Below are positions 26,367 to 38,143 of a stretch of DNA of 64,000 bases, in pieces. Under the pieces are notes generated by a model, which did not search any database, was not told where the DNA came from, and was given only the letters and a program-made list of their open reading frames with translations. This DNA comes from Arthrobacter sp. SLBN-83 (lineage in GTDB: Bacteria; Actinomycetota; Actinomycetes; Actinomycetales; Micrococcaceae), in NCBI RefSeq assembly GCF_006715285.1, contig NZ_VFMX01000001.1, forward strand, positions 1,426,001 to 1,490,000, read 5' to 3'. How positions within the stretch are numbered: position 1 is the first letter of the stretch; every line of letters begins with the position of its first letter. The translations under genes and the position numbers were made by a program.

Positions 26367-27332
26367 TCACTGGCGGACGTTCGGCGTTCCGTGCGTGTGG
26401 AACGTCTCGATGGTTTTCATGCCCCAGGCCTGCCCCTTCCTGCGTTCCTCCTGGCTCCACTCCACCACCGGCGAATCCGGGTCCAGCAGCAGGCGTGCCC
26501 CGGCGTTGGCCAGTTCAATGCGGTTGCCGCCTGGTTCCCAGACATAGAGGAAAAATGTCTGGTTGATGGCGTGCTTGTGCGGTCCGGATTCGATGTGGAT
26601 GCCGTTTTCAAGGAAGATGTCCGCGGCCTTCAAAATGTCCTCGCGGGTATCGGGGGCGAACGCCACGTGGTGCAGCCTGTTGCCGTGCTTCAGCCAGTCG
26701 TCGGAGTACACGATGTCGTAGGACTTGTTGTTGAAGTGGAACCACCAGGCGGCGTATCCGCCGTCGTCGAGCCGGATGCGCTCGCTCTCCCGCCCCCGCA
26801 GGACGTCGGCCACGAATTCCCCGTTTGCCACCACGTCCTTGGCGAGGAAATTGATGTGGTCCAGGCGCCGCGCGTTTACGCCGCGGCCAGGGAAGGCCGA
26901 AGCCTGGTTTTTAAGCGCGGGCTTGTCGTCCGTTGCCACGTACCGTTGGGTCTCGTAGTAGATCCCCATGTCGTGCCCGTCCGGGTCGCGGAAGGAGTAG
27001 GTGGGTCCGGTCCCCACTTCCCCGTCTTCCCAGCCGATACCCAGCCCCGCGGCTTCAATGGCGGCGACCCTGCGCTCCAGCGCCTCCTGGCTGGTGGTCC
27101 GGAAGGTGGTGCGTCCGACGCCGGCGTCGGCAGAGGCCGTGAGCTTCAGGGTGTAGAGCTGGTATTCGTCCCAAGTCCGGAGGTAAGCGCATTTCCGGCC
27201 GTCGCTGCTGGACTCCGCCACCACCCGCATGGCGAGCAGGTCACGGAAGAACCAGAGGCTTTCCTCGAAGACGGGGGTCAGCAGTTCCACGTTCCCCAGA
27301 TGGGCGACGTCGAACGAGGTATACCCGGTCAT
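26367..27332 (-). CDS. Type I extradiol dioxygenase (catechol 2,3-dioxygenase-like)
   Basis: The 321-residue protein has two VOC modules (residues about 8-130 and 155-290). The non-haem iron triad is visible in the C-terminal module: His159 (RRLDHINFLAKDV), His222 (NRLHHVAFAPDT) and Glu273 (GGNRIELANAG). Such enzymes cleave a catecholic ring beside the two hydroxyls. The phrase YSFRDPDGHDMGIYYETQRY is typical. The exact substrate is unknown; beside ligM genes it could be the catechol produced by O-demethylation. ATG 27332 has AGAGAGGACAG upstream. Divergent from the second ligM. Confidence 0.87.
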   Translation of the reverse strand: MTGYTSFDVAHLGNVELLTPVFEESLWFFRDLLAMRVVAESSSDGRKCAYLRTWDEYQLYTLKLTASADAGVGRTTFRTTSQEALERRVAAIEAAGLGIGWEDGEVGTGPTYSFRDPDGHDMGIYYETQRYVATDDKPALKNQASAFPGRGVNARRLDHINFLAKDVVANGEFVADVLRGRESERIRLDDGGYAAWWFHFNNKSYDIVYSDDWLKHGNRLHHVAFAPDTREDILKAADIFLENGIHIESGPHKHAINQTFFLYVWEPGGNRIELANAGARLLLDPDSPVVEWSQEERRKGQAWGMKTIETFHTHGTPNVRQ

Positions 27333-29864
<2,532 letters not shown>

Positions 29865-29893
29865 CTACGTCCGCCGTCCACCGCCCGGAAGTC

Positions 29894-30130
29894 CTAGGCC
29901 ACCCGCCACACGCTGCACTCGTCGGTATTGATCGCCTTGCGGAGGCCGGTGAGCCGGTCCAGGATCCAGACGACGCCGATGCCGGGGGCGGTTTCCTGGA
30001 CGCTGCCGCGGCGGATCACCACGTCATCGTAGGACGGCCCGATTGACAGGCGGGCTTCGATTTCGTCACCGCGGTGGAGCTGGTCCAGGGCGCGGATTCT
30101 GGTTACGTGCGGGGTCGCTTTCTTCAACAA
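29894..30130 (-). CDS. Small hypothetical protein, 78 residues
   Basis: A TTG start at 30130 follows AGGAGG by five bases, a stronger initiation site than the ATG at 30172. The product (LLKKATPHVTRIRALDQLHRGDEIEARLSIGPSYDDVVIRRGSVQETAPGIGVVWILD...) looks like a small beta-rich domain of regular composition. I do not recognise the family. It lies between the DUF1932 gene (convergent) and the aminotransferase gene. Confidence 0.55.
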   Translation of the reverse strand: MLKKATPHVTRIRALDQLHRGDEIEARLSIGPSYDDVVIRRGSVQETAPGIGVVWILDRLTGLRKAINTDECSVWRVA

Positions 30131-30235
30131 GGGGGCCTCCTGGCTGGAGCTGGTGCCGGCTCTTGCCTGCACTCACCAGTGTGGCCGCACAATGTTGCGT
30201 CCCGGTTTCCCCGCTGTTAGGGAGCGGTTAGTTCT

Positions 30236-31501
30236 TCACTCCGTCACTGTTTCCAGTTCGTAGGCTGCCTCCCGGTTGCGGTAGGCGGCCAGGAAGGTGG
30301 AGATCCTGCGGACGGCTTCCTCGATCTCCCGCATGGACGGGAGGATGACAAACCGGAAGTGGTCCGGTGTGGGCCAGTTGAAGGCCGAGCCGTGCGATAC
30401 CAGGATCTTCTGGTCCTTCAGCAGGTCCAGGACAAACTGTTCGTCGCTGTCGATGGGGTAAAGCTCAGGGTCGAGCCGGGGGAACAGGTACATGGCCCCC
30501 GACGCCGGAACGCACGTGACGCCGGGAATGGCGGTCAGGAGCTTGTGGGCCAGGTCCCGCTGCTCCCGTAGCCGGCCGCCCGGCTTCACCAGTGCCTCGA
30601 TGCTTTGGTATCCGCCCAGGCAGGTCTGGATGGCGTGTTGGGCGGGAACGTTGGCGCACAGGCGCAGCGAGGCCAGCAGTTCCAGGCCCTCACGATAGGC
30701 GGCGGTGGCGGCCAGGGGTCCGGTGATGGCAACCCATCCGGCCCGGTAGCCGGGCATCCGGTAGGCCTTGGACAGGCCGCTGAAAGTCAGGCAGCACACG
30801 TCCTCGGCCACGGCGGCGGTGTGGATGTGCTTGGCGTCTTCGTACAGCACCTTCTCGTAGATCTCGTCGGAGAACAGGACCAGGTTGTGCTTCCGTGCCA
30901 GGGACGCGAACTGTTCCAGGATGTGACGGGGGTAGACCGCACCGGTGGGATTGTTCGGGTTGATGATCACGATGCCCTTGGTGCGGCTGGTGATCTTTGC
31001 TTCCACGTCGGCCATGTCCGGCCACCAGTTCTCCGCCTCGTCGCAGAGGTAGTGTACGGGCTTGCCGCCGGTCAGGGTTACGGCGGCGGTCCACAGGGGG
31101 TAGTCCGGCGCGGGGACCAGGATCTGGTCGCCGTTCTCCATGAACGCCTGCAGGCACATGGAGATCAGTTCGCTGACGCCGTTGCCGATCACGATGTCTT
31201 CGACGCCGATGTTCATCAGGCCGCGGGTCTGGTAGTACTGCGAGATGGCTGTCCGCGCGGTGAAGATGCCCTTCGAGTCGCTGTAGCCCTGGGCGCCGCG
31301 CAAGTGGTGGATCATGTCCACCACCACGGACTCCGGCGCTTCCAGGCCGAACGGGGCCGTGTCGCCGAGGTTCATCTTCAGGATCCGGTGCCCCTCGGCC
31401 TCCATGTTCTTGGCTGCCTGGAGGATGGGTCCGCGGAGTTCGTACCGGACGTTCTGGAGTTTGCTGGAGTGCTGCATGGCGTGCATGGTTGATTTTTTCA
31501 C
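30236..31501 (-). CDS. alaA: PLP-dependent aminotransferase, AlaA-like
   Basis: The 421-residue class I aminotransferase contains INPNNPTGAVYPRHILEQFASLARKHNLVLFSDEIYEKVLYED and the PLP-lysine motif SGLSKAYRMPGYRAGWV. The Arg in HFRFVILP binds the substrate carboxylate. The whole resembles E. coli AlaA, which makes alanine from pyruvate and glutamate. The start is uncertain: GTG 31501 or ATG 31486 or 31477; none has a strong ribosome binding site. It follows the GH13 gene closely on the same strand. Confidence 0.87.
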   Translation of the reverse strand: MKKSTMHAMQHSSKLQNVRYELRGPILQAAKNMEAEGHRILKMNLGDTAPFGLEAPESVVVDMIHHLRGAQGYSDSKGIFTARTAISQYYQTRGLMNIGVEDIVIGNGVSELISMCLQAFMENGDQILVPAPDYPLWTAAVTLTGGKPVHYLCDEAENWWPDMADVEAKITSRTKGIVIINPNNPTGAVYPRHILEQFASLARKHNLVLFSDEIYEKVLYEDAKHIHTAAVAEDVCCLTFSGLSKAYRMPGYRAGWVAITGPLAATAAYREGLELLASLRLCANVPAQHAIQTCLGGYQSIEALVKPGGRLREQRDLAHKLLTAIPGVTCVPASGAMYLFPRLDPELYPIDSDEQFVLDLLKDQKILVSHGSAFNWPTPDHFRFVILPSMREIEEAVRRISTFLAAYRNREAAYELETVTE

Positions 31502-31525
31502 AAAGCACGACGGCGGGCGGCCGGG

Positions 31526-33220
31526 TTACGGTGCCAGCCGGTCACCTTTGCGGTGCAGGCGGAACCAGCGGCAGCCGTAGCGCCCCAGCTCCACCGTGAA
31601 GCCGCCGTCGGGCTCCAGGGCGACGTTGCCGCCGTCGAACAGGTCCAGCAGCATGGCGCCCCGGAAGTCCGGCGCCGGACCATCATCCGGCCCCACCTTT
31701 CCGCTGACCTTCACCGGCTCTTCGCTGAAGTTGTGCAGCAGCACCAGCGTCCCGCCCTCGGAACTGCACGTATGGGCGAACACCGCGGGCTCGCCCTGGT
31801 CGATGACCGCGAACTTTCCCCAGCCCAGCTCCGCTGCCTCGCGGTACCTGGCGATCAGCGTGGCCATGAAGTTGAACAGCGACTCCGGGTCCCGCTTGGC
31901 CGCGGCGGCGTTGACCCGGCCCGGCCCGTACTCCCCGCGCACCAGGGGCGCCACCAGGTCCGCGGGTTTGGCGCTGGAAAAACCGCCGTTCTCCTCGTTG
32001 TTCCACTGCATGGGCGTACGCACGGCAGCGCGGCCCTCCTGGCGGAGGTCCTCGCCCATGCCGAGCTCCTCGCCATAGAACAGCACCGGAGTGCCGGGGA
32101 GGGAAAACATCAGGGAGTACACCATCCGCAGGCGCTCCTGGTCCCCGCCGAGCATCGGCGGCAGCCTGCGCCGAAGTCCCCGCCCGTAGATCTGCATGTT
32201 CTTTTCGGGCCCGAACGCCGCGAAGACCTCCTGGCGCTCGCCGTCGGTGAGCCTGTCCAGCGTGAGCTCGTCATGGTTTCGCACGAACATGGCCCATTGG
32301 TTGTCCGGGTTGATCGGCGGCCGGCCCTTCAGCGTCTCCGCCAGGGGCCTTGCATCCTGCCGCGCCAGGGACAGGTAGAGGTGCTGCATGGACAGGAAGT
32401 CGAACTGCATGTTCAGCTCGTTGCCCTCGGACCCGCCGAAGTACGCCAGCTGTTCCTGGTAGGACAGGTTCACCTCGCCCAGCAGCACCGCGCCGCCGTT
32501 GCGCCGGTTCACGAAGCTTCGCAGCGCCCTGAGGTAGCCGTGCGGGTTGATCCTGGCTGCCTGGTCCTGGGGCTCGCCCCTGGTCTCCAGGAAGAACGGC
32601 ACGGCATCCAGCCGGAACCCATCCAGGCCCAGCTCGAGCCACAGGCCCATCGCCTTGGCGATCTGGTCCCGGACCCTGGGATTCATGACGTTCAGGTCCG
32701 GCTGGTATTTGGCGAACATGTGCAGGTACCACTCGCCCGTGGCATCATCCCGGGTCCACAGCGAGTTCTCCTCCCCGGGGAACACCACCTCGGCGGAGGT
32801 GTCCGGGGGAGTGTCCTTCCGCCACACGTAGAAGTCGCGGTACGGGTTGTCGGCCGATTTCCTGGCCTCCACGAACCACGGATGCTGGTTGGAGGTGTGG
32901 TTCACCACGAAGTCCGCGATCACCCGCATCCCCCGGTCCTTTGCCGCGCGGATGAACTCCACCAAATCGCCCAGGGTGCCGAGCCGGGGGTCCACATTGA
33001 AGAAGTCCGTCACGTCATAGCCGTCGTCACGGTCGGGGGACGGGTAGAACGGCATCAGCCAGATGCAGGTCACACCCAGGGCGGCCAGGTAGTCCACCCG
33101 CTGGGTGAGGCCGGCAAAGTCCCCGGTGCCGTCGCCGTCGTCGTCATGGAACGTCTCCACGTCCAGGCAGTAGATGACGGCGTTCTTCCACCAGAGGTCC
33201 GAGGTTTCGGCGATCCTCAT
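31526..33220 (-). CDS. GH13 trehalose synthase/alpha-amylase family enzyme
   Basis: The 564-residue glycoside hydrolase family 13 protein opens WWKNAVIYCLDVETFHDDDGDGTGDFAGLTQRVDYLAALGVTCIWLMPFYPSP. Catalytic residues: Asp nucleophile in DGFRLDAVPFF, Glu in LLGEVNLS and Asp in FVRNHDELTLDRL. It most resembles TreS (maltose to trehalose) proteins, although the usual VYQIYPRSF start is replaced by VIYCLDVETF. No secretion signal. ATG 33220 overlaps the upstream flavoprotein stop by four bases (ATGA), so the pair is coupled. Confidence 0.85.
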   Translation of the reverse strand: MRIAETSDLWWKNAVIYCLDVETFHDDDGDGTGDFAGLTQRVDYLAALGVTCIWLMPFYPSPDRDDGYDVTDFFNVDPRLGTLGDLVEFIRAAKDRGMRVIADFVVNHTSNQHPWFVEARKSADNPYRDFYVWRKDTPPDTSAEVVFPGEENSLWTRDDATGEWYLHMFAKYQPDLNVMNPRVRDQIAKAMGLWLELGLDGFRLDAVPFFLETRGEPQDQAARINPHGYLRALRSFVNRRNGGAVLLGEVNLSYQEQLAYFGGSEGNELNMQFDFLSMQHLYLSLARQDARPLAETLKGRPPINPDNQWAMFVRNHDELTLDRLTDGERQEVFAAFGPEKNMQIYGRGLRRRLPPMLGGDQERLRMVYSLMFSLPGTPVLFYGEELGMGEDLRQEGRAAVRTPMQWNNEENGGFSSAKPADLVAPLVRGEYGPGRVNAAAAKRDPESLFNFMATLIARYREAAELGWGKFAVIDQGEPAVFAHTCSSEGGTLVLLHNFSEEPVKVSGKVGPDDGPAPDFRGAMLLDLFDGGNVALEPDGGFTVELGRYGCRWFRLHRKGDRLAP

Positions 33221-34263
33221 GCCGAAGCGTCCGACGCCGGATTGGCAGCTGCCGCGGCCAGCTCCGGTTCAGCTGGGGTTCTTCCGCCAGGGTTTCCTGA
33301 GGGGGTGCGCAGTTGGGGGAGCACCTCCGCGGCAAAGGCGTCGATGAAGGCTGCCTGCTCCTGCCCCACGAAGTGCAGGTACAGCTCGTCGAAGCCAAGG
33401 TCCGCGTATCCGGCCAGCCACTCCACGTGCTGCTGAAGGTTGGCCGAGACGTTGACCGCGCTGCGTACCTGCTCCTCCGGCACATGCGCCCCCACCGTGT
33501 CGAAGTGCCCGGCGGTGGGCAGGTCCCAAGGGATGGGCGGGGCGAAGGTGTTGGTCCGCCACTGGTCCATGGCAATGGCTACGGCGTCCTTCTCCGTGCC
33601 CGCCCAGGACAGGTGGACCTGCAGCACGGTCTTGCCCTTGCCGCCGTTGTCCCGGTACGCGGCCAGCATGTCCCGCAGCTTTGGTGCCGGCTGGTTGATA
33701 GTGACCAGGCCGTCCGCCCAGGTGGCCGCGCGGCGTGCCGTCTCCACGCTGACGGCGGGGGCGATGAGCGGCGGCGGCGTATTCGGGACATCCCAGATCC
33801 GCGCCTGCTCCACGGTGACCAGGCCCCGGTGGGTGACCTCCCCGCCGCGGTGCAGGCGGCGGATCACGTCCACGCATTCCTCCAGGCGGCGCTGCCTGAT
33901 GTCCTTGGCAGGCCACGCGTCCCCTGTGATGTGTTCGTTCATGTTCTCGCCGCTGCCGGGGGCCAACCAGAACCGGCCGGGAAACATGCTCGCCAGCGTG
34001 GCGGAGGCATGGGCGATGATGGCCGGGTGGTACCGCTGGCCCGGCGCCGTCACCACCCCGAACCGGAGGCTGGTGGTGGCAAGCGCCGCGCCCAGCCAGG
34101 ACCACGCGAAACCGGCATGCCCCTGCCGTTCGGACCACGGTTCGATATGGTCCGAACACATGGCGGCGTCGAAGCCTGCGCGCCCTGCGTGCTGGACGTC
34201 CTTGAGCAGTTGCCCGGGGCTGATCTGTTCGTGCGAAGCGTGGAAGCCGACGGTAACCATCAT
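33217..34263 (-). CDS. LLM-class flavin-dependent oxidoreductase (TIGR03885-like)
   Basis: The 348-residue protein has a luciferase-like TIM barrel: VTVGFHASHEQISPGQLLKDVQHAGRAGFDAAMCSDHIEPWSERQGHAGFAWSWLGAALATTSLRFGVVTAPGQRYHPAIIAHASATLASMFPGRFWLAPGSGENMNEH. This matches the TIGR03885 non-F420 flavin group, as I recall it. Start ATG 34263 or the adjacent ATG 34260; the upstream start at 34401 would cover the promoter. Coupled with a trehalose synthase-like gene, an arrangement that suggests a shared but unknown role. Confidence 0.8.
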   Translation of the reverse strand: MMVTVGFHASHEQISPGQLLKDVQHAGRAGFDAAMCSDHIEPWSERQGHAGFAWSWLGAALATTSLRFGVVTAPGQRYHPAIIAHASATLASMFPGRFWLAPGSGENMNEHITGDAWPAKDIRQRRLEECVDVIRRLHRGGEVTHRGLVTVEQARIWDVPNTPPPLIAPAVSVETARRAATWADGLVTINQPAPKLRDMLAAYRDNGGKGKTVLQVHLSWAGTEKDAVAIAMDQWRTNTFAPPIPWDLPTAGHFDTVGAHVPEEQVRSAVNVSANLQQHVEWLAGYADLGFDELYLHFVGQEQAAFIDAFAAEVLPQLRTPSGNPGGRTPAEPELAAAAANPASDASA

Positions 34264-34427
34264 TAAGCTGTACCGTCCGGCGGGCGCCGTGTCGAGAGGC
34301 CGGGCAGGCAGCCGGTGGGCCATTCTGTGGACACTTTTGGCGCAGCGCTCCTTATCCGATAAGTATGAAACTTGTAGTACTGCCTTCCAGCGGTAGTGCA
34401 CGGTGTAACCGGAAGGAAGTACCCCAA

Positions 34428-35351
34428 GTGGGCGGTGTGCTCATCGGACTGGCGGTGATCGGCGTCGTCATTGCCGTCGGATACGTCGCCGCGCGCTGCG
34501 GGCTGGGAGACGAGCCCACCATTTCGGCATTGACGCGGACCGCCTTCTTCATCACTAACCCGGTGCTGCTCTTCACGGTGGTGCTGAAATCGGACCTCTC
34601 GGTGGTCTTCTCCGCCTACGTTCCGCTTGCCATGATCACCGCAGCGGTCACCGCCCTGCTCTACGTTGCCGCCAGCCGCATCTGGTTCCGAAGGCCTGCG
34701 GCCGAAACCGCCGTCGGTGCCATGGCCGGGTCCTACGTCAACGCCAACAACATCGGCATCCCCATCACGCTCTATGCGCTGGGGGACGCCACCCCCGTGG
34801 CTCCAGTCCTGCTGGTCCAGCTGCTCCTGTTCGCCCCGCTGGTCCTGACCCTGCTGGACCTTTCGGAAGCCGGCCGGTTCTCTCCCCGGCTCATGCTGAC
34901 GCAACCCTTCCGGAACCCCATGATCATCGCCTCGCTCCTGGGCGTGGTCCTGGCTGCCTTCCATGTGAAGCTGCCGGACCCGGTGATGGCCCCACTGACG
35001 CTCCTGGGCGGGGCGGCCGTGCCGGTGGTGCTGCTGGCGTTCGGCATGTCGCTTCGCGGAACCAAAATGCTGCGGAGCGGCGGGCATACCGCCGAAATCC
35101 TCACTGCCACGGCACTCAAATCCGCTGTGATGCCGGCGGTGGCGTTCGTCGTCGGGCGCTTCCTGTTCAACCTGGACCACCGCATGCTCCTGGGCGTGGT
35201 GCTTATGGCGGCGCTCCCCTCTGCCCAGAACGTCTTCCTGTTCGCCAGCAAGTACGGGCGCGGCGTGACGGTGGCGCGGGAAACAATCCTGCTCTCCACT
35301 GCGGCCGCAGCACCGGTGCTGGTGCTGATTGTTTGGCTGCTGGCCGCCTGA
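34428..35351 (+). CDS. AEC (auxin efflux carrier) family transporter
   Basis: The 307-residue membrane protein has ten predicted helices in the AEC arrangement, with the central motif AGSYVNANNIGIPITLYALGD and the C-terminal GVVLMAALPSAQNVFLFASKYG. Bacterial members move malate, malonate or other small acids. GTG 34428 follows GGAAGGAAG at 34411-34419. Divergent from the LLM gene. Confidence 0.88.
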   Translation: MGGVLIGLAVIGVVIAVGYVAARCGLGDEPTISALTRTAFFITNPVLLFTVVLKSDLSVVFSAYVPLAMITAAVTALLYVAASRIWFRRPAAETAVGAMAGSYVNANNIGIPITLYALGDATPVAPVLLVQLLLFAPLVLTLLDLSEAGRFSPRLMLTQPFRNPMIIASLLGVVLAAFHVKLPDPVMAPLTLLGGAAVPVVLLAFGMSLRGTKMLRSGGHTAEILTATALKSAVMPAVAFVVGRFLFNLDHRMLLGVVLMAALPSAQNVFLFASKYGRGVTVARETILLSTAAAAPVLVLIVWLLAA

Positions 35352-35404
35352 AGCCGGGCGCGCCGCCCTACCGCCCGGGGCGCCGGCCGGGCAAGAATGG
35401 GCAC

Positions 35405-36493
35405 ATGGAACTTCCCGTGATGCCGCCTGTCCCGCCCATGCTCGCCAAGGCCGTCAGCGGCATCGACGGCATTCCAGGCAGTGGTGACCTTAGCTATGAG
35501 CCCAAGTGGGACGGCTTCCGGTCCATCATCTTCCGTGATGGCGACGACCTGGAGATCGGCAGCCGCAACGAAAAGCCCATGACCCGCTACTTCCCGGAAC
35601 TCGTTGCCGCGCTCAAGGAAAACCTGCCGCAGCGCTGCGTGGTGGACGGCGAAATAATCCTGGTGGGGGCCTCCGGTGACCGGCTTGATTTCGATGCCCT
35701 CCAGCAAAGGATCCATCCCGCCGCCAGCCGGGTGAAGCTGCTGGCGCAGCAGACACCCGCGAGTTTCGTGGCCTTCGACCTCCTGGCCCTCGACGATGAC
35801 GACTACACGGGCAGGCCTTTCAGTGAGCGGCGGGCGGCGCTGGAGAAAGCGCTCGCAGCCAGCAAGGCGCCCGTCCACCTGACGGCCGCCACCACGGACA
35901 AAGACACCGCCGCGCAGTGGTTCGAGCAGTTCGAGGGCGCCGGGCTTGACGGCATCGTGGCCAAGCGGCTGGACGGCAGGTATGAGCCGGACAAGCGGGT
36001 GATGTTCAAGGTCAAGCACCAGCGCACCGCGGACTGCGTGGTGGCCGGCTACCGGCTGCACAAAAGCGGCCCGGACGCCATCGGCTCCCTGCTGCTGGGC
36101 CTGTACAAGGACGACGGCGGCCTGGCCAGCGTGGGCGTGATCGGCGCCTTCCCGATGAAGAAGCGGCAGGAATTGTTCGAGCAGCTCCAGCCGCTGGTCA
36201 CCGACTTCGAGGGCCATCCGTGGGCCTGGGGCAGGCAGGAAGAGGGTGAGCGGACTCCGCGGAACGCCGAAGGCAGCAGGTGGAGCGCAGGAAAGGATCT
36301 GTCCTTTGTTCCGCTCCGGCCCGAACTGGTGGTGGAGGTCCGCTACGACCACATGGAGGGCGACCGCTTCCGCCACACGGCCCAGTTCAACCGCTGGCGG
36401 CCGGACCGGGACCCCGAATCCTGCACCTATGAGCAACTTGAGGAGCCGGTGAACTTCGACCTCGCCTCGGTGCTGGAGACCGGCCGGGGGTAG
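35405..36493 (+). CDS. ligC: ATP-dependent DNA ligase, LigC type
   Basis: The 362-residue protein has the adenylation domain with nucleotidyl-lysine motif YEPKWDGFRSI (Lys near residue 37), RNEKPMTRYFPEL, VVDGEIIL and DGIVAKRLDGRYEPDKRVMFKVKHQRTADCVV (motifs IV-V). A C-terminal OB domain follows (LRPELVVEVRYDHMEGDRFRHTAQFNRWRPD). It matches mycobacterial LigC, a small ligase used in repair. There is no fused polymerase, nuclease or Ku gene nearby. Start ATG 35405. Confidence 0.92.
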   Translation: MELPVMPPVPPMLAKAVSGIDGIPGSGDLSYEPKWDGFRSIIFRDGDDLEIGSRNEKPMTRYFPELVAALKENLPQRCVVDGEIILVGASGDRLDFDALQQRIHPAASRVKLLAQQTPASFVAFDLLALDDDDYTGRPFSERRAALEKALAASKAPVHLTAATTDKDTAAQWFEQFEGAGLDGIVAKRLDGRYEPDKRVMFKVKHQRTADCVVAGYRLHKSGPDAIGSLLLGLYKDDGGLASVGVIGAFPMKKRQELFEQLQPLVTDFEGHPWAWGRQEEGERTPRNAEGSRWSAGKDLSFVPLRPELVVEVRYDHMEGDRFRHTAQFNRWRPDRDPESCTYEQLEEPVNFDLASVLETGRG

Positions 36494-36527
36494 CGGCTGC
36501 TGACAAATTGGCCCGGTTTTAACAGGG

Positions 36528-36561
36528 GAGAGCCCGCCATTTGGGGGAATGGCGGGCTCTC
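36528..36561. terminator. Bidirectional terminator hairpin
   Basis: A 14-bp perfect stem (36528-36541 with 36548-36561, arm GAGAGCCCGCCATT) and a 6-base loop lie between the convergent DNA ligase and MHS transporter genes. No U tract is present. Confidence 0.7.
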
Positions 36562-36590
36562 TGGGCTGGAACGTGGGCTGGAGCGCGCTC

Positions 36591-37910
36591 CTACTTCAGG
36601 CCGAGCTGCTTGGTGGGGGTCCGGAAGGACTCCTTGGCGGTCAGCGCCGACACTGCGGCGACGGCACAGATGACGGCGGTGAAGATGGTGATCTGCACCC
36701 AGCCGCCGGGCTTGATGCCGCCCATGGCAGCCACGATGGCCGGCGCGAACCCTGCCATCAGGAAGCCCAGCTGGGTGCCGATGGCCAGGCCGGAGAAGCG
36801 GACCTTGGTGCTGAACATTTCCGCGTAGAAGGACGGCCAGACGGCGTTGGCGGCTGCGTAACCGCCGGAGAAGTAGCCGATGGCGGCCAGGAACATCAGC
36901 GGGACGCTGCCGGACTCCAGGCTGAGGAGGAACACGGGGGTCAGGATCGCGCTGGCCAGGGCGCCGTAGATGAACACGGGCTTGCGGCCGATCCTGTCCG
37001 CCAGCATGCCGAAGAGCGGCTGGGTGCCCAGGGCCACGATGTTGGCGGCCACCACCAGCCAGAGGGTGGTGGTGCCGTCAACGCCGGCCACCGTCTTGGC
37101 GTAGCTGATGGCCAGCGTGCCGAACACCGTGGAGACGGCGGCGATGAAGGCGCAGCAGATCACGCGGAGGACGTCGCGCCAGTGGCCCTTGAGTAGGTCG
37201 GCAACCGGGAGCTTGGCGATCTGCGCGGTCTTGCGGGCCTCTTCGAACGCGGGCGGCTCGTGGAGGGTGCGGCGGATCAGGAACGCCACCACAACCACGG
37301 CGGCGCTGAGCCAGAACGGGATGCGCCAGCCGATGCCGAACTTGATCTCATCCGGCAGGGCCAGGACGGGAATGAACACCAGGGCTGCGAGGATCTGACC
37401 GCCCTGCGTTCCGGTGAGGGTCCATGAGGTGAAGAAGGAACGGCGGTTGTCCGGGGCGTGCTCCAGGGTCATGGAGGAAGCGCCGGCCTGCTCGCCGGCG
37501 GCGGAAAGGCCCTGGCACAGCCGGGCCAGCACCAGCAGGGCCGGAGCCCACCAGCCAACGGTGCGGAAGTCCGGGAGGCACCCAATGACGAAGGTGGACG
37601 CACCCATGAGCACCAAAGTGAACATCAGGACCTTCTGCCGGCCCACCCGGTCACCGAAGTGGCCCAGGATGATGGCGCCGACGGGGCGCGCCACGTAGGC
37701 GAAGCCGAAGGTGGCGAAGGACATGATGGCGGCGTTGGCATCGGCGCTGGGGAAGAAGACCGTGGGGAAAATCAGCGCGGCGGCGGAGCCAAAGATAAAG
37801 AAGTCGTAGTACTCGACGGCGCTGCCGAGGAAGCTGGCGAGGGCGGCCTTTTTGGGCGTCCCGGCATGCGTGAGGGCACCCGCCCCTGCGGACGGAAGTG
37901 TCTTGCTCAT
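36591..37910 (-). CDS. MFS transporter, metabolite:H+ symporter (ShiA-like)
   Basis: The 439-residue permease has twelve helices and opens AALASFLGSAVEYYDFFIFGSAAALIFPTVFFPS, the signature of the MHS subfamily that includes shikimate permease ShiA. The loop 2-3 motif is GHFGDRVGRQKVL. Loops GASSMTLEHAPDNRRSFFTSW and LTPVFLLSLESGS are as expected. ATG 37910 has AAAGGA before it. It diverges from an IclR regulator and lies next to quinate/shikimate catabolism genes, so quinate or shikimate uptake is the best guess. Confidence 0.88.
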   Translation of the reverse strand: MSKTLPSAGAGALTHAGTPKKAALASFLGSAVEYYDFFIFGSAAALIFPTVFFPSADANAAIMSFATFGFAYVARPVGAIILGHFGDRVGRQKVLMFTLVLMGASTFVIGCLPDFRTVGWWAPALLVLARLCQGLSAAGEQAGASSMTLEHAPDNRRSFFTSWTLTGTQGGQILAALVFIPVLALPDEIKFGIGWRIPFWLSAAVVVVAFLIRRTLHEPPAFEEARKTAQIAKLPVADLLKGHWRDVLRVICCAFIAAVSTVFGTLAISYAKTVAGVDGTTTLWLVVAANIVALGTQPLFGMLADRIGRKPVFIYGALASAILTPVFLLSLESGSVPLMFLAAIGYFSGGYAAANAVWPSFYAEMFSTKVRFSGLAIGTQLGFLMAGFAPAIVAAMGGIKPGGWVQITIFTAVICAVAAVSALTAKESFRTPTKQLGLK

Positions 37911-38048
37911 GGTGTTCCTTTGGTGTGACGACATTGTCGCGGATGGATCTGGGGGTCGCAGCCGCCGCTGCCTTGGTGCGGGCGGGGCGCGATGCGGCTG
38001 GAGTCCGGAAAAGACCCGGCATAAATAGCCACATGGTGGGAGCTACTT

Positions 38049-38091
38049 GTGCGATACAGAAACTATGACTGTGAGGACTGTCACCTGTCAA
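38049..38091 (-). promoter_or_regulatory. Predicted promoter and IclR-type box for the MHS transporter
   Basis: On the minus strand TTGACA (38086-38091) and CATAGT (38062-38067) are 18 bases apart. At the expected start site lies GTGCGATACAGAAAC (plus strand, 38049-38063), closely similar to GTGCGATAAGTGAAC at 39063-39077 before the quinate operon. The word resembles IclR (PcaU/PobR) half-sites. Confidence 0.6.
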
Positions 38092-38143
38092 GAAAAATAA
38101 TCACCATCTAGAAGCAGCTCTCACATTGTGGCAACATGGAGTC

